64,000 bases of DNA from Azoarcus sp. Aa7. Its GTDB lineage: Bacteria; Pseudomonadota; Gammaproteobacteria; Burkholderiales; Rhodocyclaceae. The stretch spans positions 1 through 64,000 of the forward strand of contig NZ_QVLR01000078.1 in the NCBI RefSeq assembly GCF_014822185.1. Direction: 5' to 3'. Each line of letters begins with the position of its first letter. Position 1 is the stretch's first letter. The notes beneath the pieces are model-generated. The model was not told the origin of the DNA, ran no database searches, and saw nothing but the letters and a program-made list of their open reading frames with translations. A program made the position numbers and the translations under genes. Shown here one piece after another: positions 56,826 to 64,000 of the stretch.

Positions 56826-57749
56826 ATGGATCTCAGCCAGATTACCGAAGCGATCCAGCGTGACGCCGTTTGGGTCGTGTTCGTCAATGTGCTGCTGCAG
56901 CAGCTGGGACTGCCGGTGCCGGCGGTGCCGACGCTGCTGGTCGCGGGCAGTCTCGCGGCGGGCTCCGGCCAGGCGGGCGCGATGCTCGCCGCGGCGGTGG
57001 GTGCCTCGGTCGTCGCCGACTGGGTGTGGTACCTCGCCGGGCGCATCTTCGGCTATCGCGTGCTATCCGGCCTGTGCCGGTTGTCGCTCAATCCCGGTTC
57101 CTGCGTGACGCAGACCGAGGCGCGCTTCATGCGCTGGGGCGTGTGGTCGCTGGTCGTCGCGAAGTTCGTGCCGGGTTTTTCGACCGTCGCGCCGCCCATC
57201 GCCGGTTCGCTGCGCATGCCGCTGCCGGGATTCCTGGTGGCGGCCGCAGCAGGGGCCGCGCTGTGGGCGGGGGGCGCCATTCTCGCCGGCTGGTGGCTGC
57301 GCGACGAGTTGCAGAGCGCGCTCGCGGCGATGAGCCGCCACGGTTCGACGATGATCGTCGGGCTGGCGATTGCGCTGGGCGGATGGATCGCCTGGAAGCT
57401 GTGGCAGCGCTACCGCTTCGAGAAGCTCGCCGCGATCCCGCATGTCACGCCGCTGGAACTGATGGAGGCGCTCGCGTCCGACACACCGCCGCTGCTGCTC
57501 GACCTGCGCAGCGCGTCGATGGTCGCGGAGACCGGGCCGGTGGCGGGGGCGCGCACGGCGGATGTGCAAAGACTGATGGACGTCGTGGGCGACTGGCCGC
57601 GCGATCGGCCCATCGTGACGATGTGCGCGTGCCCCGCCGATGCGACCGCGGTGCGTGCCGCACATGTGCTGGGCGATCTGGGTTACGCCGCCGCGCGACC
57701 GCTCAGGGGCGGCTACGAGGCCTGGCTGGCGGCGAATCGGCCGGCCTGA
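56826..57749 (+). CDS. DedA-family membrane protein fused to a rhodanese domain
   Basis: A 307-residue protein. Residues about 1-200 match DedA/SNARE-associated (VTT) proteins: GLPVPAVPTLLVAGSLAAG, a Gly-rich AGRIFGYRVLSGL and RWGVWSLVVAKFVPGFSTVAPPIAGS (with the conserved F-x-R-like FVPG block). Residues about 210-305 form a rhodanese: LLLDLRSASMV, the active-site loop CACPADATA and LRGGYEAW. DedA proteins are linked to lipid flipping and membrane homeostasis. The start ATG 56826 has GGGAGGGG upstream. Confidence 0.88.
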   Translation: MDLSQITEAIQRDAVWVVFVNVLLQQLGLPVPAVPTLLVAGSLAAGSGQAGAMLAAAVGASVVADWVWYLAGRIFGYRVLSGLCRLSLNPGSCVTQTEARFMRWGVWSLVVAKFVPGFSTVAPPIAGSLRMPLPGFLVAAAAGAALWAGGAILAGWWLRDELQSALAAMSRHGSTMIVGLAIALGGWIAWKLWQRYRFEKLAAIPHVTPLELMEALASDTPPLLLDLRSASMVAETGPVAGARTADVQRLMDVVGDWPRDRPIVTMCACPADATAVRAAHVLGDLGYAAARPLRGGYEAWLAANRPA

Positions 57750-57761
57750 GCCGGTACGACG

Positions 57762-58703
57762 CTACTCGAACAGCGCGCCGACGCTCTCGCCGCTGTGGAT
57801 GCGCTCGATCGCCGACGCGAACAGCGGCGCGACGGTGAGCTGGGTGATCTTGTCGAGGCGCTTCCCCGGCGGCATGTGCACGGTGTTGGTGACGACGATC
57901 GACTCGATCGGCGCGTCGCGCAGGCGGTCGATCGCCGGGCCGCACAGCACCGCATGCACGGCACCGACGTGGATCGAACGCACGCCGGCTGCTTTCAGCG
58001 TGCCGATCGTCGACAGCAGCGTGCCGCCGGTCGAGATCTCGTCCTCGAAGATCACGACGTCGCGCCCCTTCACGTTGCCGACGACCTCGCCGTGGGTGAC
58101 GTTGGTGTCGCTGACGCGGCGTTTGTCGATGATCGCCATCGGGATGCCCAGGCGCTCGGAGAAGCGCCCGACGCGTTTCGCGCCGCCGGCGTCGGTCGCG
58201 ACCGCGACCATGTGCGCGAGGTCGTGGTGGCGGCGGAAGTGCTCGGCGATGGTCGGGATCGCGGTGAGGTGGTCGACCGGCACCGAGAAGAAGCCGTGCA
58301 CCTGGTCGGCGTGCAGGTCCATGGTCAGCACGCGGTTGGCGCCCGCGGTCTGCAGCATGTCGGCGATCAGGCGCCCGGTGATCGAGATGCGCGGGGCGTC
58401 CTTCTTGTCGGAGCGCGCATAGGAGTAGTAGGGGATCACCGCGGTCACGCGCCGCGCCGAGGCGCTGCGGAGCGCGTCGAGCGTGATCATCAGTTCCATG
58501 ATGTGGTCGCTGACCGGCTCGGTGAAGGACTGCACGACGAACACGTCGCGCTCGCGCACGTTGTCGCGGATCTGCACGTGCAGGTTGTCGTTCGAGAAAC
58601 GCGAGATCTCCAGCGGGCTCAGCGCCAGTCCGAGCGTGTCGCAGATTTCCGCGGCCAGCGCGCGGTTGGAGTTGCACGCAAAGATGCGCAGGGCGTCGTT
58701 CAT
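57762..58703 (-). CDS. prs: Ribose-phosphate pyrophosphokinase (divergent Prs)
   Basis: A 313-residue PRPP synthetase: the N-terminal ATP/ribose-P domain with RFSNDNLHVQIRDNVRERDVF, VIPYYSYARSDKK, TMDLHADQVHGFF and a PRPP-loop EDEISTGGTL. The loop differs from the usual VDDMVDTAGTL, and several canonical positions are changed, so this is likely a paralogue besides the essential Prs. ATG 58703 is chosen because it fits the family N-terminus. Convergent with the DedA-rhodanese gene. Confidence 0.82.
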   Translation of the reverse strand: MNDALRIFACNSNRALAAEICDTLGLALSPLEISRFSNDNLHVQIRDNVRERDVFVVQSFTEPVSDHIMELMITLDALRSASARRVTAVIPYYSYARSDKKDAPRISITGRLIADMLQTAGANRVLTMDLHADQVHGFFSVPVDHLTAIPTIAEHFRRHHDLAHMVAVATDAGGAKRVGRFSERLGIPMAIIDKRRVSDTNVTHGEVVGNVKGRDVVIFEDEISTGGTLLSTIGTLKAAGVRSIHVGAVHAVLCGPAIDRLRDAPIESIVVTNTVHMPPGKRLDKITQLTVAPLFASAIERIHSGESVGALFE

Positions 58704-58881
58704 CGCATTCGCTCCGGTAGCGGTCGTGCCGCGCCGTGGGGCCGGCGCAACATCTCGTTGCGAATTGTAGCTGCCGGGACGGGGCCGCGGCAGCATGCGA
58801 TGACGCGGGAAGGCGATTCACGCGCCCGGAAGCGCCCGCGCTTCCGGGGTCAGGAATGCGCCGAGGGGGCGGGCGCAGATC

Positions 58882-59193
58882 TCAGGTGCGCGGATCCATG
58901 TGCTGGAAGTAAGCCACCCATTCGGTACGGCTGATCTTGCCGTCGGAATCGGTGTCGATGTCGCCGAAGTACTTCACCAGCGGCGCCGAGGCGCGCGCTT
59001 CGTCGCCGTCGATGCGGCTGTCGCTGTTGCGGTCGAGCAGGCCGAAGACGTAGTTCGCGTCCGGCTCGGGTTCCGTGGCGCGCTGCGACTGGGAATCGAG
59101 GGCGGCGGGCGTGAAGGCCCCGGCGGCGGCGGCGACCAGCGGGGCCAGCACGCTCAGTGCGAGCGTGGCGCAGATCAGGCGTTTGGGTAGCAC
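58882..59193 (-). CDS. Exported EF-hand protein
   Basis: A 103-residue protein starting at GTG 59193, with a signal peptide (LICATLALSVLAPLVAAAA). Two EF-hand loops are visible: DRNSDSRIDGDE and DTDSDGKISRTEW, each with Asp at 1 and acidic at 12, so calcium binding in the periplasm is likely. The ORF could start further upstream, but the extension has no typical start context. Function unknown. Confidence 0.8.
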   Translation of the reverse strand: MLPKRLICATLALSVLAPLVAAAAGAFTPAALDSQSQRATEPEPDANYVFGLLDRNSDSRIDGDEARASAPLVKYFGDIDTDSDGKISRTEWVAYFQHMDPRT

Positions 59194-59568
59194 GTTGTTT
59201 CTCCATCCTGGTGGATCCTGCGGGAAACGCAGAACACCGCCGCCACTTTGCAAGCGACGGGCCAGTCATGGAAAAGTGTTTTGTATCAACGTGTTGAAGC
59301 CATTGGCATGGCCGCGGAGGGGCGTGCGGGCGCAAAAGCGTCGCCACGAGGCGACGGAACGGCCGGCCTGTGCGCCGAAAGCCGCGTGTAGCGCGGCCTT
59401 TGCGCTGTCGCCGGCTGTCGCCGGCTGTCGCCGGCTGGCGACAGCGTTGGGGATTTGCTGCGCTGCGGCGCGGATGGTGCGGGAGGAAGTTACAAAGCTG
59501 CGCGCGGCGGGCTGGGTGCCGGATGCTGCGGCGCGGCGATCCGGGGCCGTGTCGCCGCGTTGCGTCGT
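59194..59568. other. Intergenic region with tandem decamers
   Basis: A 375-base stretch between two minus-strand genes. It contains three direct copies of CTGTCGCCGG at 59405-59434, followed by CTGGCGACAG, so that a hairpin could form. Otherwise I see nothing. Confidence 0.6.
59405..59444. repeat. Tandem decamer repeat with hairpin end
   Basis: CTGTCGCCGG occurs three times in direct order, and the last copy with CTGGCGACAG makes an eight-base inverted pair. Confidence 0.8.
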
Positions 59569-60789
59569 TCAGCGATACAGCAGGAAGGGGTCGCGCGCCG
59601 CGGTCCATTCGCCCTCGTCGGGGACGGTCAGGGCGTCGAGGTCGGCCGGCGTCGCGGCCGGATCGTCCACCCAGCGGCGCAACAGCTCGCTGCCGTTGAT
59701 GAGGTCGATCGCGAGCCGGTCGTGCTCGTACTCGTAGGGGAAGTCGCGCCACAGCGGATAGTCGGGCTGCAGGGCACGCAGCGCCTTGAAGGCGAGCGCC
59801 TGCAGGCGCCACGGACGGAACGCGGCATGATCGTAATGGGTCGGATCCTCGACGTGGATCTGCAGGCCGCTGCACAGCCGGCCGGCGTGCTTGTGGAAGG
59901 TCGGCTCGAACCAGCACTCGCGCAGCACGCAGCCGGCGAGCCAGTGCGGGGCGAGACGCTGCATCTCCGTGCGGATCGCGCGCGCGTCGATGTCGGGGGC
60001 GCCGAAGAGCTCCAGCGGGCGCGTCGTGCCGCGGCCTTCCGACAGCGTCGTGCCTTCCAGCATCACGGTGCCGGCGTAGGCGCGCGCCATCGACAGGTTG
60101 GGGGCGTTGGGGCTGGGATTGACCCAGCTGCGCTCGCCCTGCGGCCATCCGTAGCCTGGCGCCGCGTCCGGCCGCCAGCCGTCCATCGTGACGACCTGGC
60201 AGTCGAGGTCGAGCTTCAGGGTCGCGACGAACCAGCGCGCGAGCTCGCCCATCGTCAGGCCGTGGCGCATCGGCAGCGGGCCGGCGCCGACGAAGCTTTC
60301 CCAGCCGGGGCGCAGCAGCAGGCCTTCGGCCGGCCGGCCGGCGGGGTTGGGGCGGTCGAGCACCCATACGGCCTTGCCGTGCCGCGCGGCGGCTTCGAGG
60401 ACGTAGCGCAGCGTCGTGATGAAGGTGTAGATGCGGCAGCCCAGATCCTGCAGGTCGACCAGCAGCACGTCGAACGTGTCCATCATCGCGTCGGTCGGCC
60501 GGCGCACCTCGCCGTACAGGCTGAACACCGGGATGCCATGTGCCGGGTCGATGAAGTCGGGCGACTCGACCATGTTGTCCTGCTTGTCGCCGCGCAGGCC
60601 GTGCTGCGGGCCGAAGGCGGCGCTGAGCGTGATGTCCGGCAGCGCTCCGAGCGCGTCGAGCGAATGCGTGAGCTCGCGCGTGACCGAAGCGGGGTGGGCG
60701 AGCAGGGCGACGCGGCGGCCGGCGAGCGGGCGGCGCAGCGCAGGGTCTTCGAGCAGGCGGTCGAGGCCGAACCGGATTGATGCGGTCAT
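59569..60789 (-). CDS. DUF1343 / NamZ-type exo-beta-N-acetylmuramidase-like protein
   Basis: A 406-residue protein of the DUF1343 (NamZ) family: GRRVALLAHPASVTRELTHSLD, AAFGPQHGLRGDKQDNMVES, PVFSLYGEVRRPTDAMM, LLVDLQDLGCRIYTF and VWVLDRPNPAGR. NamZ removes terminal MurNAc from peptidoglycan fragments. The start MTASIRFGLDRLL shows no signal peptide, so the protein should be cytoplasmic, perhaps for recycling imported muropeptides. No other recycling gene is close. Confidence 0.85.
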   Translation of the reverse strand: MTASIRFGLDRLLEDPALRRPLAGRRVALLAHPASVTRELTHSLDALGALPDITLSAAFGPQHGLRGDKQDNMVESPDFIDPAHGIPVFSLYGEVRRPTDAMMDTFDVLLVDLQDLGCRIYTFITTLRYVLEAAARHGKAVWVLDRPNPAGRPAEGLLLRPGWESFVGAGPLPMRHGLTMGELARWFVATLKLDLDCQVVTMDGWRPDAAPGYGWPQGERSWVNPSPNAPNLSMARAYAGTVMLEGTTLSEGRGTTRPLELFGAPDIDARAIRTEMQRLAPHWLAGCVLRECWFEPTFHKHAGRLCSGLQIHVEDPTHYDHAAFRPWRLQALAFKALRALQPDYPLWRDFPYEYEHDRLAIDLINGSELLRRWVDDPAATPADLDALTVPDEGEWTAARDPFLLYR

Positions 60790-60814
60790 AGTATGCGGGA
60801 CGTTTGCGCCGCGT

Positions 60815-61363
60815 TCAGGGCCGAGCCAGGGTCAGCGTGAAGGCGTCGCGCAGGTGGAAATCGGGGCGGGCACCGGGGTGGTGCAGGGCCCAATAGGATA
60901 GCGTGCCGTCGAGCGTTTCGACGACCGTCGTGAGCCCGAGCTCGAGCGCCGAGCCCTGCGGAAGGGCCGCTGTGTCGAGCGTGACGTCGAGCACGAGACG
61001 GTCCGTTTCGAGCCTCGACGCGATGAAGGGTGCGGGCGGGACGATCCCGGGCGCGCTTCGCTTGCGGTAGGCGTCGAAGTCGTAGATCGCCCATTCGCCG
61101 GAGGGCGAGAAGTTGAACTCGCGGTAGGCCGGGCTGCCGGGGAGCCCGACGAAAGTCTCGCAGCAGGTGTGCGCCCACAGCCCGTCCGCCATCCGCGCGG
61201 CGCGCGGGCCGGGGATCGCCACCCGCTGGACGTTCCCCACGAGTTCGAAACGCAGCCGTAGCCTGCCTCCGTCCTCGCGGCAGACGCTCACCGCGATCGC
61301 ATCGATCGGGCAGGGCGGACTCGCCGGGTAAAGACGAAGCTGCGCGGTCGCTGAAGCAGTCAC
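60815..61363 (-). CDS. DOMON-like domain protein
   Basis: A 182-residue protein starting at GTG 61363. It has a beta-sandwich pattern like the DOMON-like type-1 group: LRFELVGNVQRVAIP, ADGLWAHTCCETFVGLPGSPAYREFNFSPSGEWAIYDFDAYR, and SALELGLTTVVETLDGTLSYWALHHPGARPDFH. DOMON-like domains bind haem or sugars, but ligand residues cannot be assigned. The start overlaps the TonB-receptor stop (GTGA), so translation is coupled. The two proteins may act together. Confidence 0.8.
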   Translation of the reverse strand: MTASATAQLRLYPASPPCPIDAIAVSVCREDGGRLRLRFELVGNVQRVAIPGPRAARMADGLWAHTCCETFVGLPGSPAYREFNFSPSGEWAIYDFDAYRKRSAPGIVPPAPFIASRLETDRLVLDVTLDTAALPQGSALELGLTTVVETLDGTLSYWALHHPGARPDFHLRDAFTLTLARP

Positions 61364-63393
61364 GGGCGTTTGCCGCGCTCCAGCGCGATGCTGAGCGAGA
61401 GGTACGCGACCGGGCATACCTCGTTCACCGGGTCGTTCGAGCCGCTTGCGGCCTGCTGGCTGCGGTCGGCGAATTCCTGGTGGCGGGACCCGATGTTCTG
61501 CGCGGTGAGGCCCCACTGCACGGTGTGACCGGCGACGCGGGTCGTGTAGGTGATGTTCGCGTCACCCGTCGTGTAAGGCCGGGCGACGAAGCGGTAGCGC
61601 GGCACATAGCCGTCGCCGCCGGCAAGCGGCCCCATGCGCATGACGCTGACCATGCTCTTCCAGCCGCCGCCCCAGTCCTGCAGCCAGCTCACCGCCGCGG
61701 AGTAGGGCGCGCTGCGGTCCTCGATGCCGGGGTGCCGGCTGTCGCGGTCGAGGATGGCGTGCGCGACGCGCAGCTCGGTGCCCGGCCGGGGGCGCGTCGA
61801 CAGCTCGTATTCGATGCCGCGCAGGCGCACCGCGGAGTCGAGGTTCTCGTAGCGGGTGGAGCCGAGGAAGGACGACAGCAGAGGCGCCGGCACGGGATCC
61901 GGCTGCGGCACGCGCACGACGAAGTCGTGGATGTCCTCCTCGAATACCCGTACGTCCAGCATCGTGTTCCAGGTCTCGAAGCGGCCTAAGTAGCCGATTT
62001 CGCGGGCGCCGACGCGCGTCTGGTCGAGGTCGGGATTGGGCAGGTAGGGGCGGACCAGCACCTGGCCGCTCGACGGGTCGATCGCGCGGATGTCCGCGTA
62101 GCGCGCGAACACGTTGTTCTGGCGCAGGCCGCGGGAATAGCCGGCGCGCAGCGTGTGTCCGGGTGCCGCCTGCCAGTTCGCGAAGGCGCGCGGGCTGAGG
62201 TGAGTATTCGCGCCGGAATACCTCTCCACGGCTCCACCGAGGTTCAGCGTCACGTCGTCCAGCGCGCGCCACTCGACGTTGCCCGATCCGCGGTACAGGT
62301 ATTGGGGGTCGGGGTTGCCGCCGAAGTATAGGAAGGGCGCGTCGACATCCTCGCGCTGGGCCTCGAGCCCCCACACGAGCTGCAGGTCCGGGGCGGGCGC
62401 GCTGCGCCGCTGGATCCCCACGCTGTCGCGTACGCTGTTGCGGTTGCGGTCGAGCGGCACCGCCGGGAACATCGATGCGCTCGCGAACCATTCGTCGCGC
62501 ACGCGCTCGTGATTGCGGTAGTAGTTGAGCAGCCACTCCGTGTCCGCGGACTCGTTGTGCTGCCACTGCAGATGGAAGTTGTGGCTGTGGTTCCTGCTGT
62601 GGCGAGTACCGTTGTTGTCGAACACCGAACCCGGATAGCCTTCGCCGCGCGCGCCGGTGTTGCTCGCAATCCGCACGAGCAGCGCGTCATCGGCGCCCAT
62701 CTGCAGGTCGCCCCGCAGTGAGAAGGTGTCGGTGCGGCGAGTGTCGTGCAGGCCGTCGAAGCCTTCGTCCCGCTGCGTCGCCGCGCTCACGCGCAGGGTC
62801 AGCGGGTCGCCGCCCCCGGTCCAGGTAAATGTCGCATCGCGGATGCGGTCGTCGCCCGCGCGCAGGTCCATCCGCAGTCCGGGGTTCTCGACGCTGTGGC
62901 GGGTGATGATGTTGATGACGCCGAGGAAGGCGTTGGCGCCGAAGCTGCTCGCATTCGTCCCGCGCACCACCTCGATGCGGTCGATCTCGTCGAGCGTGAG
63001 GGGCAGTCCGGTCCAGTCGACACTGCCGAAGGCGCTGCCGTTGATCACCGAGCGGCCGTCGACCAGTACCTGCATTTCGGTCGGGTAATCGCTCGACAGG
63101 CCGTGGTAGGTCACCCACTGCGCGTGCCCGCGCTCCTGTCCGATCTGCATCCCGGGCACGAGCCGCAGTACGCGCGCCAGATCGCGGTAGCCGGTCGCGG
63201 CGATCAGCTCGCGGTCGATCACCGTCACCGCGCCGGGCACCTCGTGCCTGGGCTGGGGCAGGCGGGTCGCGCTCAGCACCAGTGGCAACTCCTCGAAATA
63301 GGGCGATTCGGTCGCGGATGCGGGAATCGCGACGCTTGCGATCAGTGCGAGCGTCAGGTGCAGGCGGAGGGGGCGGATCGACAAGGCAGGCAA
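61360..63393 (-). CDS. TonB-dependent outer-membrane receptor
   Basis: A 677-residue receptor. Signal peptide to about residue 28 (IASVAIPASA), plug domain with LPLVLSATRLPQPRHEVPG, GMQIGQERGHAQWVTYHGLS and EVVRGTNASSFGANAFLGVINI, then a beta-barrel. The TonB box is probably ELPLVLSATR. The plug pattern is near that of vitamin B12/siderophore-type receptors, but ligand is unknown. The chain lacks the typical C-terminal Phe. Translation is coupled to the DOMON-like gene. Confidence 0.9.
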   Translation of the reverse strand: MPALSIRPLRLHLTLALIASVAIPASATESPYFEELPLVLSATRLPQPRHEVPGAVTVIDRELIAATGYRDLARVLRLVPGMQIGQERGHAQWVTYHGLSSDYPTEMQVLVDGRSVINGSAFGSVDWTGLPLTLDEIDRIEVVRGTNASSFGANAFLGVINIITRHSVENPGLRMDLRAGDDRIRDATFTWTGGGDPLTLRVSAATQRDEGFDGLHDTRRTDTFSLRGDLQMGADDALLVRIASNTGARGEGYPGSVFDNNGTRHSRNHSHNFHLQWQHNESADTEWLLNYYRNHERVRDEWFASASMFPAVPLDRNRNSVRDSVGIQRRSAPAPDLQLVWGLEAQREDVDAPFLYFGGNPDPQYLYRGSGNVEWRALDDVTLNLGGAVERYSGANTHLSPRAFANWQAAPGHTLRAGYSRGLRQNNVFARYADIRAIDPSSGQVLVRPYLPNPDLDQTRVGAREIGYLGRFETWNTMLDVRVFEEDIHDFVVRVPQPDPVPAPLLSSFLGSTRYENLDSAVRLRGIEYELSTRPRPGTELRVAHAILDRDSRHPGIEDRSAPYSAAVSWLQDWGGGWKSMVSVMRMGPLAGGDGYVPRYRFVARPYTTGDANITYTTRVAGHTVQWGLTAQNIGSRHQEFADRSQQAASGSNDPVNEVCPVAYLSLSIALERGKRP

Positions 63394-63837
63394 CTGAATC
63401 TCGGTCCAGGCGCGGCGGGTAACAAACCCGCAAGCATACCCTGTTCCCTACCTCCATGGTGATAGCGCGGGTATTTCCGCAGGACAATCGCACGAACCCG
63501 CGTAGGGCGGGAGAAGCGAAGCGTATCCCGCCATTTCGGCCGTCGGAGTCGCCCCGAACGCCGCGTGGTGGGATACGCTGCGCTCCTCCCACCCTACGAA
63601 TCCGTGCCTTTACGACCAATTCCGCGAGCGAAATGACGACACGCGCATTCATGCGATTGCCCTTGGAATTTTCGCTGATTATGCTGGCGGGTTCGGCTCC
63701 GCCCGCGCTGATCCCCAGTCCGGCTGCGCGCCAGCCACCGTCAATCAGGAATTCCGGAACCTTTGCTGCGGTTCCGCAATTCGCGTTTCTTGCCGGCAGC
63801 ATGCTATATAACGGGATTCTCCGTTTGATGACCCGCC
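63394..63837. other. Intergenic region between TonB receptor and TerC genes
   Basis: This 444-base stretch holds family-A repeat copy 4 (63502-63597) and a hairpin GGAACC-TTTGCTGC-GGTTCC (63756-63775). I see no classical Mn2+ riboswitch, though TerC relatives are often regulated by one. The receptor promoter must also lie here. Confidence 0.6.
63502..63597. repeat. Palindromic dispersed repeat, family A, copy 4
   Basis: Left arm GTAGGGCGGGAGAAGCGAAG, right arm ending GCGCTCCTCCCACCCTAC. Closest to copy 2 at 27411, which it matches in the variant arm centre (GCGTATCCCGCCA). Confidence 0.88.
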
Positions 63838-64000
63838 ATGATCGAATTCCTCACCGACCCGCAACTCATCGTCGCCTTCCTGACCCTCACCGCGCTGGAA
63901 CTGGTGCTGGGCATCGACAACATCATCTTCATCTCGATCCTCGTCGACAAGCTGCCACCCGAGCGGCGTGCGTTTGCGCGTCGCCTGGGCCTGTTCCTCG
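63838..64000 (+). CDS. TerC-family membrane protein (5' end only)
   Basis: 54 codons before the window ends. [40 protein letters not shown] is the first TerC membrane segment, with the strictly conserved LEL-VLGIDN block. TerC/Alx proteins take part in manganese export or metal loading of exported proteins. Confidence 0.92.
   Translation, partial: MIEFLTDPQLIVAFLTLTALELVLGIDNIIFISILVDKLPPERRAFARRLGLFL

Noticed and set aside
62687-63802. Minus-strand frame starting upstream of the TonB receptor
   Set aside because: It overlaps the receptor in another frame and has shadow composition; the receptor frame has signal peptide and plug motifs.
63600-63837. Manganese (yybP-ykoY) riboswitch before the TerC gene
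   Set aside because: Only simple hairpins are seen; the conserved core of that riboswitch class is missing.

Overview
GC-rich chromosomal DNA of a facultatively anaerobic betaproteobacterium, most likely Rhodocyclales (Azoarcus/Aromatoleum/Thauera type). This assignment is inferred from gene content and codon use: porin-glnK-amtB under an NtrC/sigma-54 type promoter, an SAH riboswitch before metH, a minor-pilin/PilY1 operon and a LIV-type uptake operon. No tRNA, rRNA, CRISPR array, prophage or intact insertion sequence was seen. Genes are tightly packed and often overlap by one to four bases.

Layout. 1-1.6 kb: a PASTA protein cut by the window edge and an EcsC-family protein (minus). 1.8-7.3 kb: an orphan N6-adenine-type DNA methyltransferase, then gshA-gshB-apbE and an EamA exporter. 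7.3-10.2 kb: a LysR regulator, a DUF2917 protein, a DsbA-like isomerase and an exported coiled-coil protein. 10.2-16.6 kb: ABC-F ATPase, HD-GYP phosphodiesterase, threonine ammonia-lyase, ThrH and PurU. 16.8-19.4 kb: amtB, glnK and a TorF-type porin on the minus strand. 19.7-22.8 kb: ubiK, comM (its ribosome-binding site lies in a long hairpin) and a Bcr/CflA efflux pump.

23.0-33.8 kb is the most unusual part: nine co-directional genes encoding a dual-specificity-phosphatase/PLP-aminotransferase fusion, four U32-family proteins with conserved cysteine sets (three UbiU-like, one UbiV-like), a substrate-binding-protein fold without signal peptide, a PEP-synthase/rifampin-phosphotransferase-like dikinase, an SDR and an FAH-family hydrolase. 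I recognise no described pathway with this set. The best inference is an oxygen-independent, Fe-S dependent biosynthetic or modification pathway in which U32 proteins act as anaerobic hydroxylases or related enzymes.

33.9-41.1 kb: a GFA-type protein and a LIV branched-chain amino acid (or similar amide) transporter with two paralogous binding proteins. 41.2-45.2 kb: tandem BamE-like lipoproteins, an alpha/beta hydrolase, a VOC protein and a TsdA-like dihaem cytochrome. 45.5-52.2 kb: pilE-fimT-pilV-pilW-pilX-pilY1. 52.2-56.1 kb: SAH riboswitch plus metH. 56.3-64 kb: a small exported protein, a DedA-rhodanese fusion, a divergent PRPP synthetase, an EF-hand protein, a NamZ/DUF1343 protein, a DOMON-like protein coupled to a TonB-dependent receptor, and the start of a TerC-family gene. 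Long inverted-repeat elements of at least three sequence families are scattered between genes.
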